From positions 13,194-77,193 of the forward strand of contig DFKQ01000060.1 of the NCBI GenBank assembly GCA_002373875.1: a stretch of 64,000 nucleotides of DNA, in the 5' to 3' direction. The notes beneath the pieces were generated by a model, which saw only the letters and a program-made list of their open reading frames with translations, was not told where the DNA came from and made no database searches. How positions within the stretch are numbered: position 1 is the first letter of the stretch; every line of letters begins with the position of its first letter. The DNA is from Lachnospiraceae bacterium UBA3641 (GTDB taxonomy: Bacteria; Bacillota; Clostridia; Lachnospirales; Lachnospiraceae). Both the position numbers and the translations under genes were made by a program. Below are positions 8,782-18,244 of the stretch, in pieces.

Positions 8782-11311
8782 CGAACTCTATTACGGATTT
8801 TCAAAAGGAGAGAATACAAGGCATGAGAAGAACAATGACCTGATCCACTGCCTTGTTGTCGGCATGCTTATTTTCTGTGCCTCGGCAGGTTGTGTACTGG
8901 GGATATTAAGTCAGTTTAAGATCGCGGCCAACTACCCCCTTATACTCATCATACTCCTGATCTTATCACTTTTCCTTGCCCTTATACATATATCCAGGCT
9001 CTTTTACAATGTTGGGTATTTCCTCTTCATGTTCCTCTTTGCCTACGGCCTTTTTGCCATGAGGACCTACGCCAATTCCGGCTATCAGGCCCTTTTAAAT
9101 ATTGTTAACGAAGCTTATTCGGACTACTACCACCTATCCTCGATCCGTGAATATACGGAGATCATCCCGGACAGATATCTGACCATAACCACGGTCAGCA
9201 TTTTTCTGGGTATCTTCCTTGTCCTGCTGCTTAATGTCGATATATTTAACAACATGTACTATGCCACTGCCTTCTTTCTTACCTTTCTGCCCCTTCAGCT
9301 TGGCATTTTCATAGGCAGATACCCTTCGTATCTGTCCCTTAGCTTCCTCTTTTTCTCCTATTTCGGGATATTCCTGCTAAGACATTCCTGCCACTTCTAT
9401 TTTGTGCAGCCTGCAAGGCGGAAGAAGCCCCGGGAATACTCCTTTGATTATTACGATAAAAAGGGAAGACTCATCATTTTCCATAAGTCAAATGCTTTAT
9501 CGATGCTGTCCATATGCCTCTTCGCCCTGTGCGCTTCCCTCATCTTTTCGGCCTTTACCTCTTCCGTAATAACAGCATCGGAGAATGAAGCCGTTCTTCG
9601 TAAAAGCCCACTTAAGGCAAGGCTTGATGAAAATGTTAAAATTCTTACGCAGACCGGTATCATGGGCCTCTTTAACAGATATGAAGCCAAGGGCGGCATA
9701 AGCGGGGGCAAGCTGGGCGGAGTGCGGAGCGTATCCCCCGATTACGAAACGGACCTTGAAGTAACCTTCGTTCCCTATTCCTTCGAAACCCTATACCTTA
9801 AGGGCTACACCTCCCGGTTATATACGGGAAGCTCATGGGAGGCACCCAAAAGGGGAAGCTCCTACGAGATCAAGCTTCCTCCGTCTTCAATGGCAGAGCT
9901 TCAGCCCGAAAGGAATCGTATATTAAGTGAGAGCCGGGCACTTCATCTTATGTCCGGTGCCAAAATGACGGACCAGGTCTCTGCCCGGATGAAGATAAAA
10001 AACATCGATGCCGACACGGGATACGTTTATACCCCTTATTTCCTGTCGTCAATTCCCGATAACGTGATCGTTGAACCTTCATCGATCCTTACAGGATATT
10101 CGGCAACAGACAGCGAAAAAATCTATGAGTTCACTCCTTTTTCACAGAGCATCGCGGCAACCGTATTTGATGATCAGGACATACTACAGGGTCTGTACAA
10201 TGAAGAAGAGCTAAATGAACGTAATTCATATGATGAAGAGATCGCTGCCAACTACCTGCAGATACCGCCGCAGATAAGCGATGAACTTATGTCCTATCAT
10301 GAAAGAATAGGAACAGCCAATACTGTCCGTGGACAGATCGATCTTATATACAGCTTCTTTCTTGAAAATTACAGTTATGACATGGCTCCCGGCGCCACTC
10401 CCTACAACAGGGATTTTGTTACCTATTTTCTTGGTGAACAGAAACGCGGATACTGTGCCCACTTCGCATCGGCAGCAACTCTCCTGCTTCGTTCCTACGG
10501 GATACCCGCAAGATATGTGGAAGGGTACGTTATTACTCCTTCAGGCATTACCGAATCGGCAGTGGCAAGTGAAGGTGATACGGACTACTATTATACAGGT
10601 CCCAATCCCCTTGGTAATCCGTCCCTTATCACAACCGAAGTATCGGACGGTAACGCTCACGCCTGGACTGAAGTATATGTAAGCGGCTTCGGATGGCTGC
10701 CGGTTGATCTTACCGTTCCGGATACAGGACAGACAGGGGCATCCTATGCCGATTTCCTTACATCCCTGTCAAGGCTTTTGGATCCTGCATATATTCCGGA
10801 AAATGATGAGGCTGCCGGCGGAAATGATCCCATTCAGGATTTTAATCCGTCATCCTTCTTTAACCTTAATGATTTTTCGGCCTTTAATATTTTCGCCGGT
10901 CTCATTCTGTTTCTTATGCTTATCCCCGTATTTAAGCGAAGCTTCCTTGCTCTTAAGGATCACGGAAACAGACGACGTTCATATATGGCAGGTGATTATG
11001 CACCTCTTGTCTCCCACATCTACAAAAAGGCCTGCAGGAAGCTTGCAAAAAAATACTCCGTAAAGCCTTCTGTCCTTACGGAAGAAAACTTCCTTCTCAT
11101 ATCGCGCCTGATCGCCTCCGGTTCTAAAAAGGCATCAAGACTGACAGCCCTTACGGACGCAAACAACTTAAGCCTTGACGACATGCTCCTTCTTACCCGG
11201 ACCTGCTTCTACGGAAGCAAAAAAATCAGCAGGCCGGAAGCCGACCTGCTGATAAGGTTCTATCGCTCAATCCTTGCTGCTTCTCCTGCCCATTATGCGA
11301 AGAAGCCTTAA
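8771..11311 (+). CDS. Transglutaminase-like membrane protein (TgpA-like)
   Basis: 846 residues. The N-terminal third has about six membrane helices (from residue 30 to about 270). A large extracytoplasmic part contains a transglutaminase core with Cys562 (RGYCAHFAS), His630 (NAHAWTEV) and Asp646 (WLPVDLT), so the triad is complete. One more helix at about 695-715 is followed by a basic cytoplasmic tail. It may act as a peptidase or crosslinker of cell-surface proteins. It is the last gene of the MoxR operon, and its final 45 bases overlap the end of the convergent Bax-inhibitor gene. Confidence 0.92.
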   Translation: MLTDELYYGFSKGENTRHEKNNDLIHCLVVGMLIFCASAGCVLGILSQFKIAANYPLILIILLILSLFLALIHISRLFYNVGYFLFMFLFAYGLFAMRTYANSGYQALLNIVNEAYSDYYHLSSIREYTEIIPDRYLTITTVSIFLGIFLVLLLNVDIFNNMYYATAFFLTFLPLQLGIFIGRYPSYLSLSFLFFSYFGIFLLRHSCHFYFVQPARRKKPREYSFDYYDKKGRLIIFHKSNALSMLSICLFALCASLIFSAFTSSVITASENEAVLRKSPLKARLDENVKILTQTGIMGLFNRYEAKGGISGGKLGGVRSVSPDYETDLEVTFVPYSFETLYLKGYTSRLYTGSSWEAPKRGSSYEIKLPPSSMAELQPERNRILSESRALHLMSGAKMTDQVSARMKIKNIDADTGYVYTPYFLSSIPDNVIVEPSSILTGYSATDSEKIYEFTPFSQSIAATVFDDQDILQGLYNEEELNERNSYDEEIAANYLQIPPQISDELMSYHERIGTANTVRGQIDLIYSFFLENYSYDMAPGATPYNRDFVTYFLGEQKRGYCAHFASAATLLLRSYGIPARYVEGYVITPSGITESAVASEGDTDYYYTGPNPLGNPSLITTEVSDGNAHAWTEVYVSGFGWLPVDLTVPDTGQTGASYADFLTSLSRLLDPAYIPENDEAAGGNDPIQDFNPSSFFNLNDFSAFNIFAGLILFLMLIPVFKRSFLALKDHGNRRRSYMAGDYAPLVSHIYKKACRKLAKKYSVKPSVLTEENFLLISRLIASGSKKASRLTALTDANNLSLDDMLLLTRTCFYGSKKISRPEADLLIRFYRSILAASPAHYAKKP

Positions 11312-11974
11312 GAACAGATTGATTATATCAAGGTAGATATCGAGCGCACAGTCAACTGCATTGTCAAGGGTAGGCGTATACTGCTGGGCCCTGTAAAAGT
11401 CATACCCTATATACAGCGAAAAGATAAGGGCACCGAACCAGGCAAAAGCATTAAACACTCCGTTTACGAACAAGCCGATCACAGAACCTATAACCACCGC
11501 TATGAGACCGAAGAAAAGGTATCTGCCCATGGACTCAAATACATTTGGCAGCAGCATGCTTGATGCGATCATGATCCCGGATATACAGAAGGTATAGAGA
11601 AAGGCCTGGCTTACAATATCACTCTCAAGTCCTCCATATACCTGTACAGCCATTGACACCACAAGACCACTGGGTACAACAACCATATTGTAACCGATAA
11701 AGCTTAATATGGGATTGGATGACCTTGCCGATATGACCGTTCCGGCTATCACCAGCACGATATAGCCGATAAAAAAGATCATGGGATTTATGAATTCATA
11801 AACATTCGGTACTGCCTTGCATAAGATGTAATTGACCACAAGGCCGTAAACCACTATCCCGCCCATTATAAGGTTATACTTCTGTCTGTCGATAACATCA
11901 TTAAGATTATAATCGGCGTACAGTCTCTCATATTTACGATTGTCCAAAAAGCTCCTGCTTCCTTCATCAGCCAT
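11267..11974 (-). CDS. Bax inhibitor-1 family membrane protein
   Basis: 235 residues with seven predicted membrane helices and the BI-1/YccA pattern (YNLIMGGIVVYGLVVNYILC at the first helix, IGYDFYRAQQYTPTLDNAVD near the end, with a C-terminal Asp-rich loop and last helix). These proteins are proton-sensitive calcium-leak channels or membrane-stress factors; the bacterial role is unclear. A GGAGG site inside the end of neuB precedes the ATG, and the gene starts three bases after neuB ends, so it is co-transcribed with it. The 3' end overlaps the transglutaminase gene tail to tail. Confidence 0.92.
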   Translation of the reverse strand: MADEGSRSFLDNRKYERLYADYNLNDVIDRQKYNLIMGGIVVYGLVVNYILCKAVPNVYEFINPMIFFIGYIVLVIAGTVISARSSNPILSFIGYNMVVVPSGLVVSMAVQVYGGLESDIVSQAFLYTFCISGIMIASSMLLPNVFESMGRYLFFGLIAVVIGSVIGLFVNGVFNAFAWFGALIFSLYIGYDFYRAQQYTPTLDNAVDCALDIYLDIINLFLRLLRIMGRRSSKD

Positions 11975-11976
11975 CT

Positions 11977-13131
11977 TTATACCTCCGTATAATGTGTATT
12001 GCCGGCTCCGTCATCATCAGCTGCCTTTCCTATCATATCAGCAGTGATGATGGTATCATCCTCTATATCCGTAAGAGCAGCCTTTCCCACAACTTCGAAA
12101 AGCCTGTCCGGCGATATTCCCGTTCCCGGTCTCTTGAAGGTCAGCATGGACTCGGTTATAACGGTCCCCACAGGAATATTTCCGTCCGCAACTATCGAAC
12201 GTCTTGCATTGGCCCTTGCCGTCATCTCCGTTTCAAGGCAGTTAAGTTCGCCGCTTCCTCTTATTATGTCAAGTTCATTTATCGCTTCAAGTATACGCCT
12301 TGCATCATAAGGATCCATGGCATGATAATGATCGTTACCCTTAAGTGTCTTATCAAGCGTAAAGTGCTTCTCGATACACTGGGCTCCCAGATTATATGCC
12401 GTCTTTATAACATCGCAGTTATCCGTAGGCTTGGTATGGTCCGAATACCCTATATAGAGTTCCGGGAACTGTCTCTTAAGCGACAGTATCTTCAGAAGAT
12501 TGGCATCCTTAAGGGGTGTGGGATATTCAAGCACACAGTGCATAAGGACAATGGGCTGCTCGCTTACCGCCCTTATGGTGTCAACAGCCGCTTCTATCTC
12601 GGGCAGATCGGATGCTCCCACCGACATGATGATCGGCTTGTTCTTCTTGGCCTGATGCTCTATAAAGGGAAGGTTGCTTAAATCCGATGAGGATATCTTG
12701 TAGACCTGCATAAGCTCATCAAGGTAATCGGCAGAATCATAATCGAAGGCTGTCGACAGAAACTCTATACCCGTCTCATCGCAGTACTCCTTAAGCTCCT
12801 TATACTCATCATATCCGAAGGAATCGAACTTTTTAAAAAGCTCGTATTGGGACCGTGTGGGTTCCTCGTTTATATCCCAGTAATAGGGTGATGCCTTGGC
12901 CGCAAGTGTTCCTGCCTTGTAGGTCTGGAACTTAACCGCATGGATACCGGCTTCCTTGGCTTCCCTTATCATGAGCTTGGCCGCTTCCATGGGAGTGATA
13001 CCCTCCTTGGTCGCGATATCATAATAATTGACTCCGATCTCGGCAATGAGGACGAACTTATCCTCGGAAAGCCTGCGCATTATCGTGCTGGTTGTCGTGG
13101 TTAAATTATCGTTGCTACTGTCACTGTCCAT
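11977..13131 (-). CDS. neuB: NeuB/SpsE-type nonulosonic acid synthase
   Basis: About 384 residues from the ATG at 13131, which has GGAGG five to six bases upstream; a weaker ATG lies four codons earlier. The NeuB barrel starts at AEIGVNYYDIA, with AVKFQTYKAGTLA and YSDHTKP further on, and a C-terminal antifreeze-like SAF domain (VPVGT-type segment GNIPVGTVITESMLTFKRPG) completes the family layout. It condenses a 6-carbon amino sugar with phosphoenolpyruvate to form a nonulosonic acid. The product would be activated by the NeuA-PseG fusion at 3496-5142. The MITE-like repeat lies directly upstream. Confidence 0.93.
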   Translation of the reverse strand: MDSDSSNDNLTTTTSTIMRRLSEDKFVLIAEIGVNYYDIATKEGITPMEAAKLMIREAKEAGIHAVKFQTYKAGTLAAKASPYYWDINEEPTRSQYELFKKFDSFGYDEYKELKEYCDETGIEFLSTAFDYDSADYLDELMQVYKISSSDLSNLPFIEHQAKKNKPIIMSVGASDLPEIEAAVDTIRAVSEQPIVLMHCVLEYPTPLKDANLLKILSLKRQFPELYIGYSDHTKPTDNCDVIKTAYNLGAQCIEKHFTLDKTLKGNDHYHAMDPYDARRILEAINELDIIRGSGELNCLETEMTARANARRSIVADGNIPVGTVITESMLTFKRPGTGISPDRLFEVVGKAALTDIEDDTIITADMIGKAADDDGAGNTHYTEV

Positions 13132-13162
13132 GATTTCCTCCATATTGTCTGTTGCATATATA

Positions 13163-13308
13163 TAATCCGCTTAGCGTCATACATTTCATCCGAACCGTCA
13201 GAGTACCGGAAAATAACTCGAATCCATTCTCGTTTTTTTCCTCTCCCCTCCATCCGGTCGGGGAGCACTCTTCCTCTCGGCTAAAATGTATGCCGCTTCG
13301 CTCATTTA
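13163..13308. repeat. MITE-like repeat, copy 1
   Basis: This 146-base stretch between neuB and the next gene matches, in reverse complement, 50766-51002. Shared blocks include AGTGCTCCCCGACCGG and GAGAATGGATTCGAGTT. The ends form an imperfect inverted repeat containing CATACATTT. Copy 2 carries two extra 39-base palindromes that copy 1 lacks. Confidence 0.75.
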
Positions 13309-13322
13309 CAATTCAAAATGAA

Positions 13323-15032
13323 TTATGGGAGTTTCTTACTCCACCTGGCGTATCCTGCCTCGTAAAACCGCATGAGTTCACCAATCTGGGAAACGAACTT
13401 CTCATCGCGTTCCTCTTCGTGAGCCAGTATCTTCTCCGCCTTAGCCATGAGATAGAAGAGATCTATCTCGAAACCGACATCCTTTATTGTCTTAAGGTAG
13501 GCTGCGCAGGAATGGATGTTATCTATATCCCCGAAGTCCCTGATGAGGGCCGGAAGTTCTTCATAGCTGTGTACCTTGGTTATGCCGTCGATAAGCTCGA
13601 AGGGAACATCACCGAAGATGATCGACTTCCTTCCCAGAAGGGCTTCCTCATAGGCCGTTGTCCCCACTATGGTCACAACCCCTCTGGCGTTTATGATCCA
13701 GGGCTTGGGATCATGGTAATGGTTGACCTGCACAAGGCGTACATTGTGAAGCTGACGGACCTTCTTATAGAAGTCAACGCTCCTCTCACCAAGCATGGCC
13801 TGATGTTCCTTAACGTAGAGCCACCATCCCACCGGGAGTGACTTAGACACGGCTTCTATAAGGCTTAATTCATCCACATAGTAGGATGCCTTAACGAATA
13901 CTGTCGACTCCGGTATAAGGTGCAGGGGCATGTATACGTAATTCTCACCCTCGAGGGGAGCTTCGAACAGCTTATTCTTCCCCATGAACTTACGCCTTAG
14001 GGTCATTACCTGCCAGTAGTGCTTAATATAGGGAAGGCTTGGGGCATACAGAAGCCTGTTGGTCTTCTTTATCTTATGGTTGCCCTTGCTTATATCCATG
14101 TCGAAAAAGTAATGGAACTTGCCCCTCATGACCCGCAGTATCCAGATGATCGAATCCCTCTCATACTGAGAAGTCACTGTACCTGCAAATTCCTTATTCA
14201 TTATTGTGGATTTACTTCGGTAATCGTAGATATAATCGTATTCCTCTTTCAACGCTTCGGAACTTAGCTTCAGGTTTTCATTATACTGCTTCACCACATA
14301 TTCGTCGATACCTATGGTATTTTGGAAGGTCGGATACTTATAATAGCCGAACTTACTGTACTCAACCGTTATATAAGGCACATTCTTCGAATAAGCCACC
14401 TCGTTTATTATGGTTCTCTGCAGTTCCGCATTGTCAAAATCAAGTATCATGTCGGGCTTGAATTCCTCGAAGATACCAAGTATCTTCTTATAATTCAGCT
14501 CAAGCCAGAGCATGTTCTCATCAAAGTTGGTTACCGACCAGTAGTATCTGAAATGATAGTGCCTGGTATTCTCCTGCGAACACATAAGCTGCATGTTAAG
14601 GTTCTTAAAATGCGAGTAGTCCTTCTCTATCATCTCAAGATATTCCATATCTGCTATTGGTTTACGTTCATCACGCCTTGATAAAACCTTCTTATCCGGC
14701 TGGTATATCTTATTGAAGAGCTGGACCTGTCCCTTCTTCTTATATCCCGCCTCGTCAAGCCTTCTTGTGTATTCCTCGCATATGTCCCTTACATCGTACA
14801 GTTTTATTCCGGGAAGTTCTTCCTTGAACCTGTAGTAGGTGTTCACGTTGTAGTAGCACTTATTGTAGCTGCACTCCGTGGACATTATAAAGAAGCAGGC
14901 AACATCATTGTCTTCCTTAAGCCTCTCGGCTATAAACCACAGGGGCTGGGAATAGGTCTCCCTGCACACAAAAAGAACTCTTTTATTCTTTATTCTTGTA
15001 TCTGTATCTTTCTCCTCGAAATTATGAGCCAT
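13323..15032 (-). CDS. Capsule polysaccharide biosynthesis-type (KpsS-like) protein
   Basis: 569 residues, soluble. The C-terminal half resembles the Capsule_synth family (GT-B-like, KpsC/KpsS relatives): MPLHLIPESTVFVKASYYVD, the WWLYVKEHQAMLGER segment and the VTIVGTTAYEEALLGRKSI segment correspond to the nucleotide-binding lobe. The N-terminal half (FVCRETYSQPLWFIAERL) is less conserved. These proteins transfer sugars, often Kdo, during capsule building, so a role with the nonulosonate made by the neighbouring NeuB is attractive but inferred. Upstream of its ATG a 56-base unit is repeated in tandem, each copy carrying the AGGATAAG ribosome-site sequence. Confidence 0.75.
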   Translation of the reverse strand: MAHNFEEKDTDTRIKNKRVLFVCRETYSQPLWFIAERLKEDNDVACFFIMSTECSYNKCYYNVNTYYRFKEELPGIKLYDVRDICEEYTRRLDEAGYKKKGQVQLFNKIYQPDKKVLSRRDERKPIADMEYLEMIEKDYSHFKNLNMQLMCSQENTRHYHFRYYWSVTNFDENMLWLELNYKKILGIFEEFKPDMILDFDNAELQRTIINEVAYSKNVPYITVEYSKFGYYKYPTFQNTIGIDEYVVKQYNENLKLSSEALKEEYDYIYDYRSKSTIMNKEFAGTVTSQYERDSIIWILRVMRGKFHYFFDMDISKGNHKIKKTNRLLYAPSLPYIKHYWQVMTLRRKFMGKNKLFEAPLEGENYVYMPLHLIPESTVFVKASYYVDELSLIEAVSKSLPVGWWLYVKEHQAMLGERSVDFYKKVRQLHNVRLVQVNHYHDPKPWIINARGVVTIVGTTAYEEALLGRKSIIFGDVPFELIDGITKVHSYEELPALIRDFGDIDNIHSCAAYLKTIKDVGFEIDLFYLMAKAEKILAHEEERDEKFVSQIGELMRFYEAGYARWSKKLP

Positions 15033-15180
15033 CTTATCCTGCTTACTCTTTCTCTTGCTGGTTTTTTCTCCCTGAAGTTATAGATTATCTTATCCTGCTT
15101 ACTCTTTCTCTTGCTGTATTTTTCTCCCTGAAGTTATAGATTATCTTATCCTGCTTCACCTTTCTCCTTCAAGATATAGG
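15031..15180. repeat. Tandem repeat, 56-base period
   Basis: Units begin at 15031, 15087 and 15143; each opens with ATCTTATCCTGCTT, and the third is shortened. On the minus strand this is the leader of the 569-residue protein, and each unit contains the ribosome-site-like AGGATAAG. A partial match continues into the first codons of the gene. Confidence 0.85.
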
Positions 15181-15192
15181 TTTTTTTCCGGC

Positions 15193-16284
15193 TTAATCTT
15201 GCCTTCCCCCTCCGGGGGAAGGTGTCCGAAGGACGGATGAGGGGATCACACCCTGCCCTCTGAATGTGCCTTCCCAGTCAACTCCCGACCTGAAGGCCTT
15301 GTGCCCCTCAAGGAATTTCTTCCTCCTTGAAAGAGTCACCCATTTAAAAAGGACAGGGCTTATATTGCACATATCCATCTTGATCTTAAGGCTTCCCGGG
15401 ACCCTCGGATCCTTCTTGACAAGCGGTGCGTGTTCCTTTACATACTTAAGATATTCCCTGTCATGGTCCCTTGAGAAGTTACCGTATAGGAAGGAATTCT
15501 GTATAACGCTTAAGTTCTCATTAACAAGAAAGAATTCAACAGCCTCTCTTATCTCATCTCCGAATTCCTCAAGCAGCTTATCGCATATCTCATGATCAGC
15601 CTTAAGAGACAGCCTCAGATTCTCCTCTATCCTGGAACCTGAATCCTCGCTTATCCTGAAGTAATATTTCGAGGCTGAATTATACACTATCCTTGTGGCC
15701 TTTGACAATATAAGATGGGCCATCTGCCTGTCTTCCACAAGCTTTCCTTCGGGAAACCTCACTCCGTCAAACAATTCCTTTTTATAAAGCTTATCCCATA
15801 AATGAAGGAAGAATCCCTCCTGATAAAGTATTATCTTAAAGGCATCGGGCACACTCAGTACCTCTTCCCTGTTCTCCTCGCTTCCTTCTGCGCAGTTCTC
15901 GTAGAGGTAATACTTGCCGACGACCGATACATCCGCATCGTGTGACTTTGCTGCCCTTACCATCGTTTCGATCATATCGGCCTTAATGTAGTCATCGCCG
16001 TCAACAAAGGCTATATAATCACCGGTCACGGCTTCAAGTCCCTTATTCCTTGCATCCGCCGTTCCCCTGGGCTCAGCCTTAATAACATTTATCCTGTCAT
16101 CACGGGTCGCGAATTCATCCACTATATCCTCGCATGCCTTATCACCCTTACCGACCACACATATGATCTCAATGTTTTCATAGGTCTGGTTTATTACACT
16201 CTCCAGGCATCCCCTTAAATATTTCGCAACCTTGTATATTATGATTATTATACTTACTTTTTCCATCTTTCCAAAATATCGCAT
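15193..16284 (-). CDS. Family 2 glycosyltransferase with repeat-encoded C-terminus
   Basis: 363 residues. The GT2 core begins KVSIIIIIYKVAKYLRGCLE, continues with GTADARNKGLE and AFVDGDDYI (DxD-type metal site), and has EDRQMAHLI as the catalytic-base region. The ATG six codons in (16266) is an alternative start. The last 15-20 residues (VIPSSVLRTPSPGGGRQD) are encoded by a GC-rich palindromic repeat at 15202-15245, so the natural C-terminus was probably replaced when that element arrived. It is expected to add one sugar to the repeat unit. Confidence 0.85.
   Translation of the reverse strand: MRYFGKMEKVSIIIIIYKVAKYLRGCLESVINQTYENIEIICVVGKGDKACEDIVDEFATRDDRINVIKAEPRGTADARNKGLEAVTGDYIAFVDGDDYIKADMIETMVRAAKSHDADVSVVGKYYLYENCAEGSEENREEVLSVPDAFKIILYQEGFFLHLWDKLYKKELFDGVRFPEGKLVEDRQMAHLILSKATRIVYNSASKYYFRISEDSGSRIEENLRLSLKADHEICDKLLEEFGDEIREAVEFFLVNENLSVIQNSFLYGNFSRDHDREYLKYVKEHAPLVKKDPRVPGSLKIKMDMCNISPVLFKWVTLSRRKKFLEGHKAFRSGVDWEGTFRGQGVIPSSVLRTPSPGGGRQD
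15202..15245. repeat. GC-rich palindromic repeat inside a coding end
   Basis: CCTTCCCCC and GGGGGAAGG arms with a TCC loop (15202-15222), then GTCC-GAA-GGAC (15224-15234) and GGATGAGGGG. The layout matches a widespread intergenic repeat type of gut Firmicutes known to me from many genomes; this assignment is from memory, not a search. Confidence 0.65.
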
Positions 16285-16318
16285 TTACCGATATATCGGT
16301 TCAGGGCCAATGTGTCAC

Positions 16319-17401
16319 TTACAATCCCATGACCCTCTTCACTGCCTCAAGGTAGCCGTAGCCCCTGTATTCATCCGGTTCCAGCATTGCACCCTCTCCC
16401 CACTCATTCCAGGCATTTATGAAAACAAAGTCATTCTTATGACCTTCCTTTTTCTCCTTAAGTATCTTTAATGCTTCCTCAAATTTCTCAGGGGATGTTC
16501 CCTTGTAAACAAGGCCCTTATATCCCCTTCTCGGTGTATTGTCCCAGTCAGGTATAAGCCCCGGGAATTCATTCTCCTTATACTCCCTCTTCTTAATACC
16601 GTCAAGTATAAGGTCGGCCCTTATGGACCTCTCAAGCTTCTTATTTGTCCTCAGCTTATTAAGCATGGTATTCCACAGTACGGATACATTGTATTCCATC
16701 TCATGGATCTTGGAAAAATCATGCTTAAGCGTATAACCCGGTTCAAAATAATAGTAGCCGTCGATAAGTCCGGTCCTCATCTCCTGCTCCCCGGCCGTCC
16801 TGCCCGCGATCACGTATATCCCGTCATAGCCCTCGCCCTCGGCCCATTTATTAAAGCAGTTAAGCATCCTGTCAAGACAACCTATATCAAAAGACCGGTA
16901 TATCTGAAGAATCGGTTTATTGTCTATCTTTATGTATCTCTTATCGTTAAAGAACCTGAGCAGGTATTCGAAATGCCTGTACCAGTCCTCTTCTTCCCCG
17001 TAATCCTGCTGCATAAGTACCTGTTCGCTTAGTCCGTACCAAGTCCTCGTCCAGCTCTCGTTAGCCCAGCATATACAATAATTGATGTCTATTTCCGGAT
17101 GTTCAAGAAGTATCTCCATCGGGCGCTGCATAAGCTGCCTTCCCCGGAACCAGTACTGATAGAATGAAAAACCGTAAACACCGTATTTACGGGCTGTTTC
17201 TGCCTGCCATTTAAGTGTTTCCGGACCTTCATTTACAAGATCGTAGTAGCGGTTGTCAAGGGGAATTCTTGGCTGAACATGTCCATCATAAAGCGGTCGT
17301 CCCCGCCTGACCGCTGTCCACTCCGTATAACCCTTGCCCCACCACTCATCATTCTCCGGAAATGTATGATACTGTGGCAGATACATACACATGACTCTCA
17401 T
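16319..17401 (-). CDS. WbsX-like (GH99-type) protein
   Basis: 360 residues. MCMYLPQYHTFPENDEWWGKG at the N-terminus, ANESWTRTW in the middle and NAWNEWGEGAMLEPD near the end are the hallmarks of the WbsX/GH99-like family found in O-antigen and rhamnan loci. Members are labelled glycosyltransferases in databases but resemble endo-mannosidase folds, so the reaction is not settled. The gene overlaps the stop of the shortened Wzy gene by four bases (ATGA), and a GT2 gene follows after 34 bases. Confidence 0.88.
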   Translation of the reverse strand: MRVMCMYLPQYHTFPENDEWWGKGYTEWTAVRRGRPLYDGHVQPRIPLDNRYYDLVNEGPETLKWQAETARKYGVYGFSFYQYWFRGRQLMQRPMEILLEHPEIDINYCICWANESWTRTWYGLSEQVLMQQDYGEEEDWYRHFEYLLRFFNDKRYIKIDNKPILQIYRSFDIGCLDRMLNCFNKWAEGEGYDGIYVIAGRTAGEQEMRTGLIDGYYYFEPGYTLKHDFSKIHEMEYNVSVLWNTMLNKLRTNKKLERSIRADLILDGIKKREYKENEFPGLIPDWDNTPRRGYKGLVYKGTSPEKFEEALKILKEKKEGHKNDFVFINAWNEWGEGAMLEPDEYRGYGYLEAVKRVMGL

Positions 17402-18216
17402 GACTCTGCCTCCGTTACAGTTATTTCCGCAGATATCATTCCGACAGCATGCCAGAATACCGATGCTGTCAATTGAGCTGCAAGCATACCGGAACCTGCG
17501 GGCAGAAACAGAGCCGGCACAATGATACCAAGCTCAATACAGTACTTACGTATATCCCCGAAACACTTCCGCAGGCTTAAGATCATCAGATATATAAACA
17601 TTGAGAAACCGATTATTCCCTGTTCACAGTACATCTTAATAAGCCTTAAGTCTTCTATGACATGGGCTCCATCAATGCCGGCCGCCAGCTGTCCGTTGGC
17701 ACCGAGCCCGTTACCGAGCCATGTACTGTACATATTGTTGACCGCGGCGATCCACCGTTCGCTTCTCTCTCCTGCCACACCTGCCGCAGTCATTTGCCGG
17801 CCGCTTATAAACACCACCACTATGCATATTATCATCAATAAAATATTAACCAGCCTTATCTTACCGGTACTTAAGCCGCCTGCACAGGTCCTTCCCGCAT
17901 AATAGAAGATGACCGGAAGGAGTGATGTCATGAATTCCTGCTCATACACGCTAACGGGCATTCCTCCTTTTACAAGCCATATCACGGATACAGCATTATA
18001 TATAAAGTAAGCCGCAACCAGCCTGTCCGCAAAGTCAACGAAGTTTAGCCTCTTATGTATTATAAGCTCACCCAGCACAACAAAAAGAAATACCGTCGTA
18101 AGCATACCCGGATAAGCCGACGGGATGAAAATATCAATCACATACAGCACCGATGCCAATATATAATAGATCCCGGCAAACCATATTCTGTTTGATCTGT
18201 TATCTTGATTTCTCAC
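17398..18216 (-). CDS. Wzy-like polymerase, internally shortened
   Basis: 272 residues, mostly membrane helices, starting at a GTG with GGAGCGGAT upstream. It is clearly related to the 414-residue polymerase at 27891-29135: both have LLPVIFYYAGR / FLPMILYYAGR, then GERSERWIAAVNNM / GERSGSWVDAVNSM, GLGANGQLAAGI / GLGSHGHRAAGI, and the EQGIIG / EMGIIG helix. Between YYAGR and GERS this protein has 39 residues where the other has 175. The missing part includes several helices and a QRSAM loop. The frame is kept, so it may be a degraded polymerase, a regulator, or a functional minimal form. Confidence 0.75.
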   Translation of the reverse strand: MRNQDNRSNRIWFAGIYYILASVLYVIDIFIPSAYPGMLTTVFLFVVLGELIIHKRLNFVDFADRLVAAYFIYNAVSVIWLVKGGMPVSVYEQEFMTSLLPVIFYYAGRTCAGGLSTGKIRLVNILLMIICIVVVFISGRQMTAAGVAGERSERWIAAVNNMYSTWLGNGLGANGQLAAGIDGAHVIEDLRLIKMYCEQGIIGFSMFIYLMILSLRKCFGDIRKYCIELGIIVPALFLPAGSGMLAAQLTASVFWHAVGMISAEITVTEAES

Positions 18217-18244
18217 ATCCGCTCCATCGTTGACCCGTAATATA

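Noticed and set aside
15031..15180. CRISPR array
   Set aside because: The 56-base units are directly adjacent with no variable spacers, and no cas genes are present.
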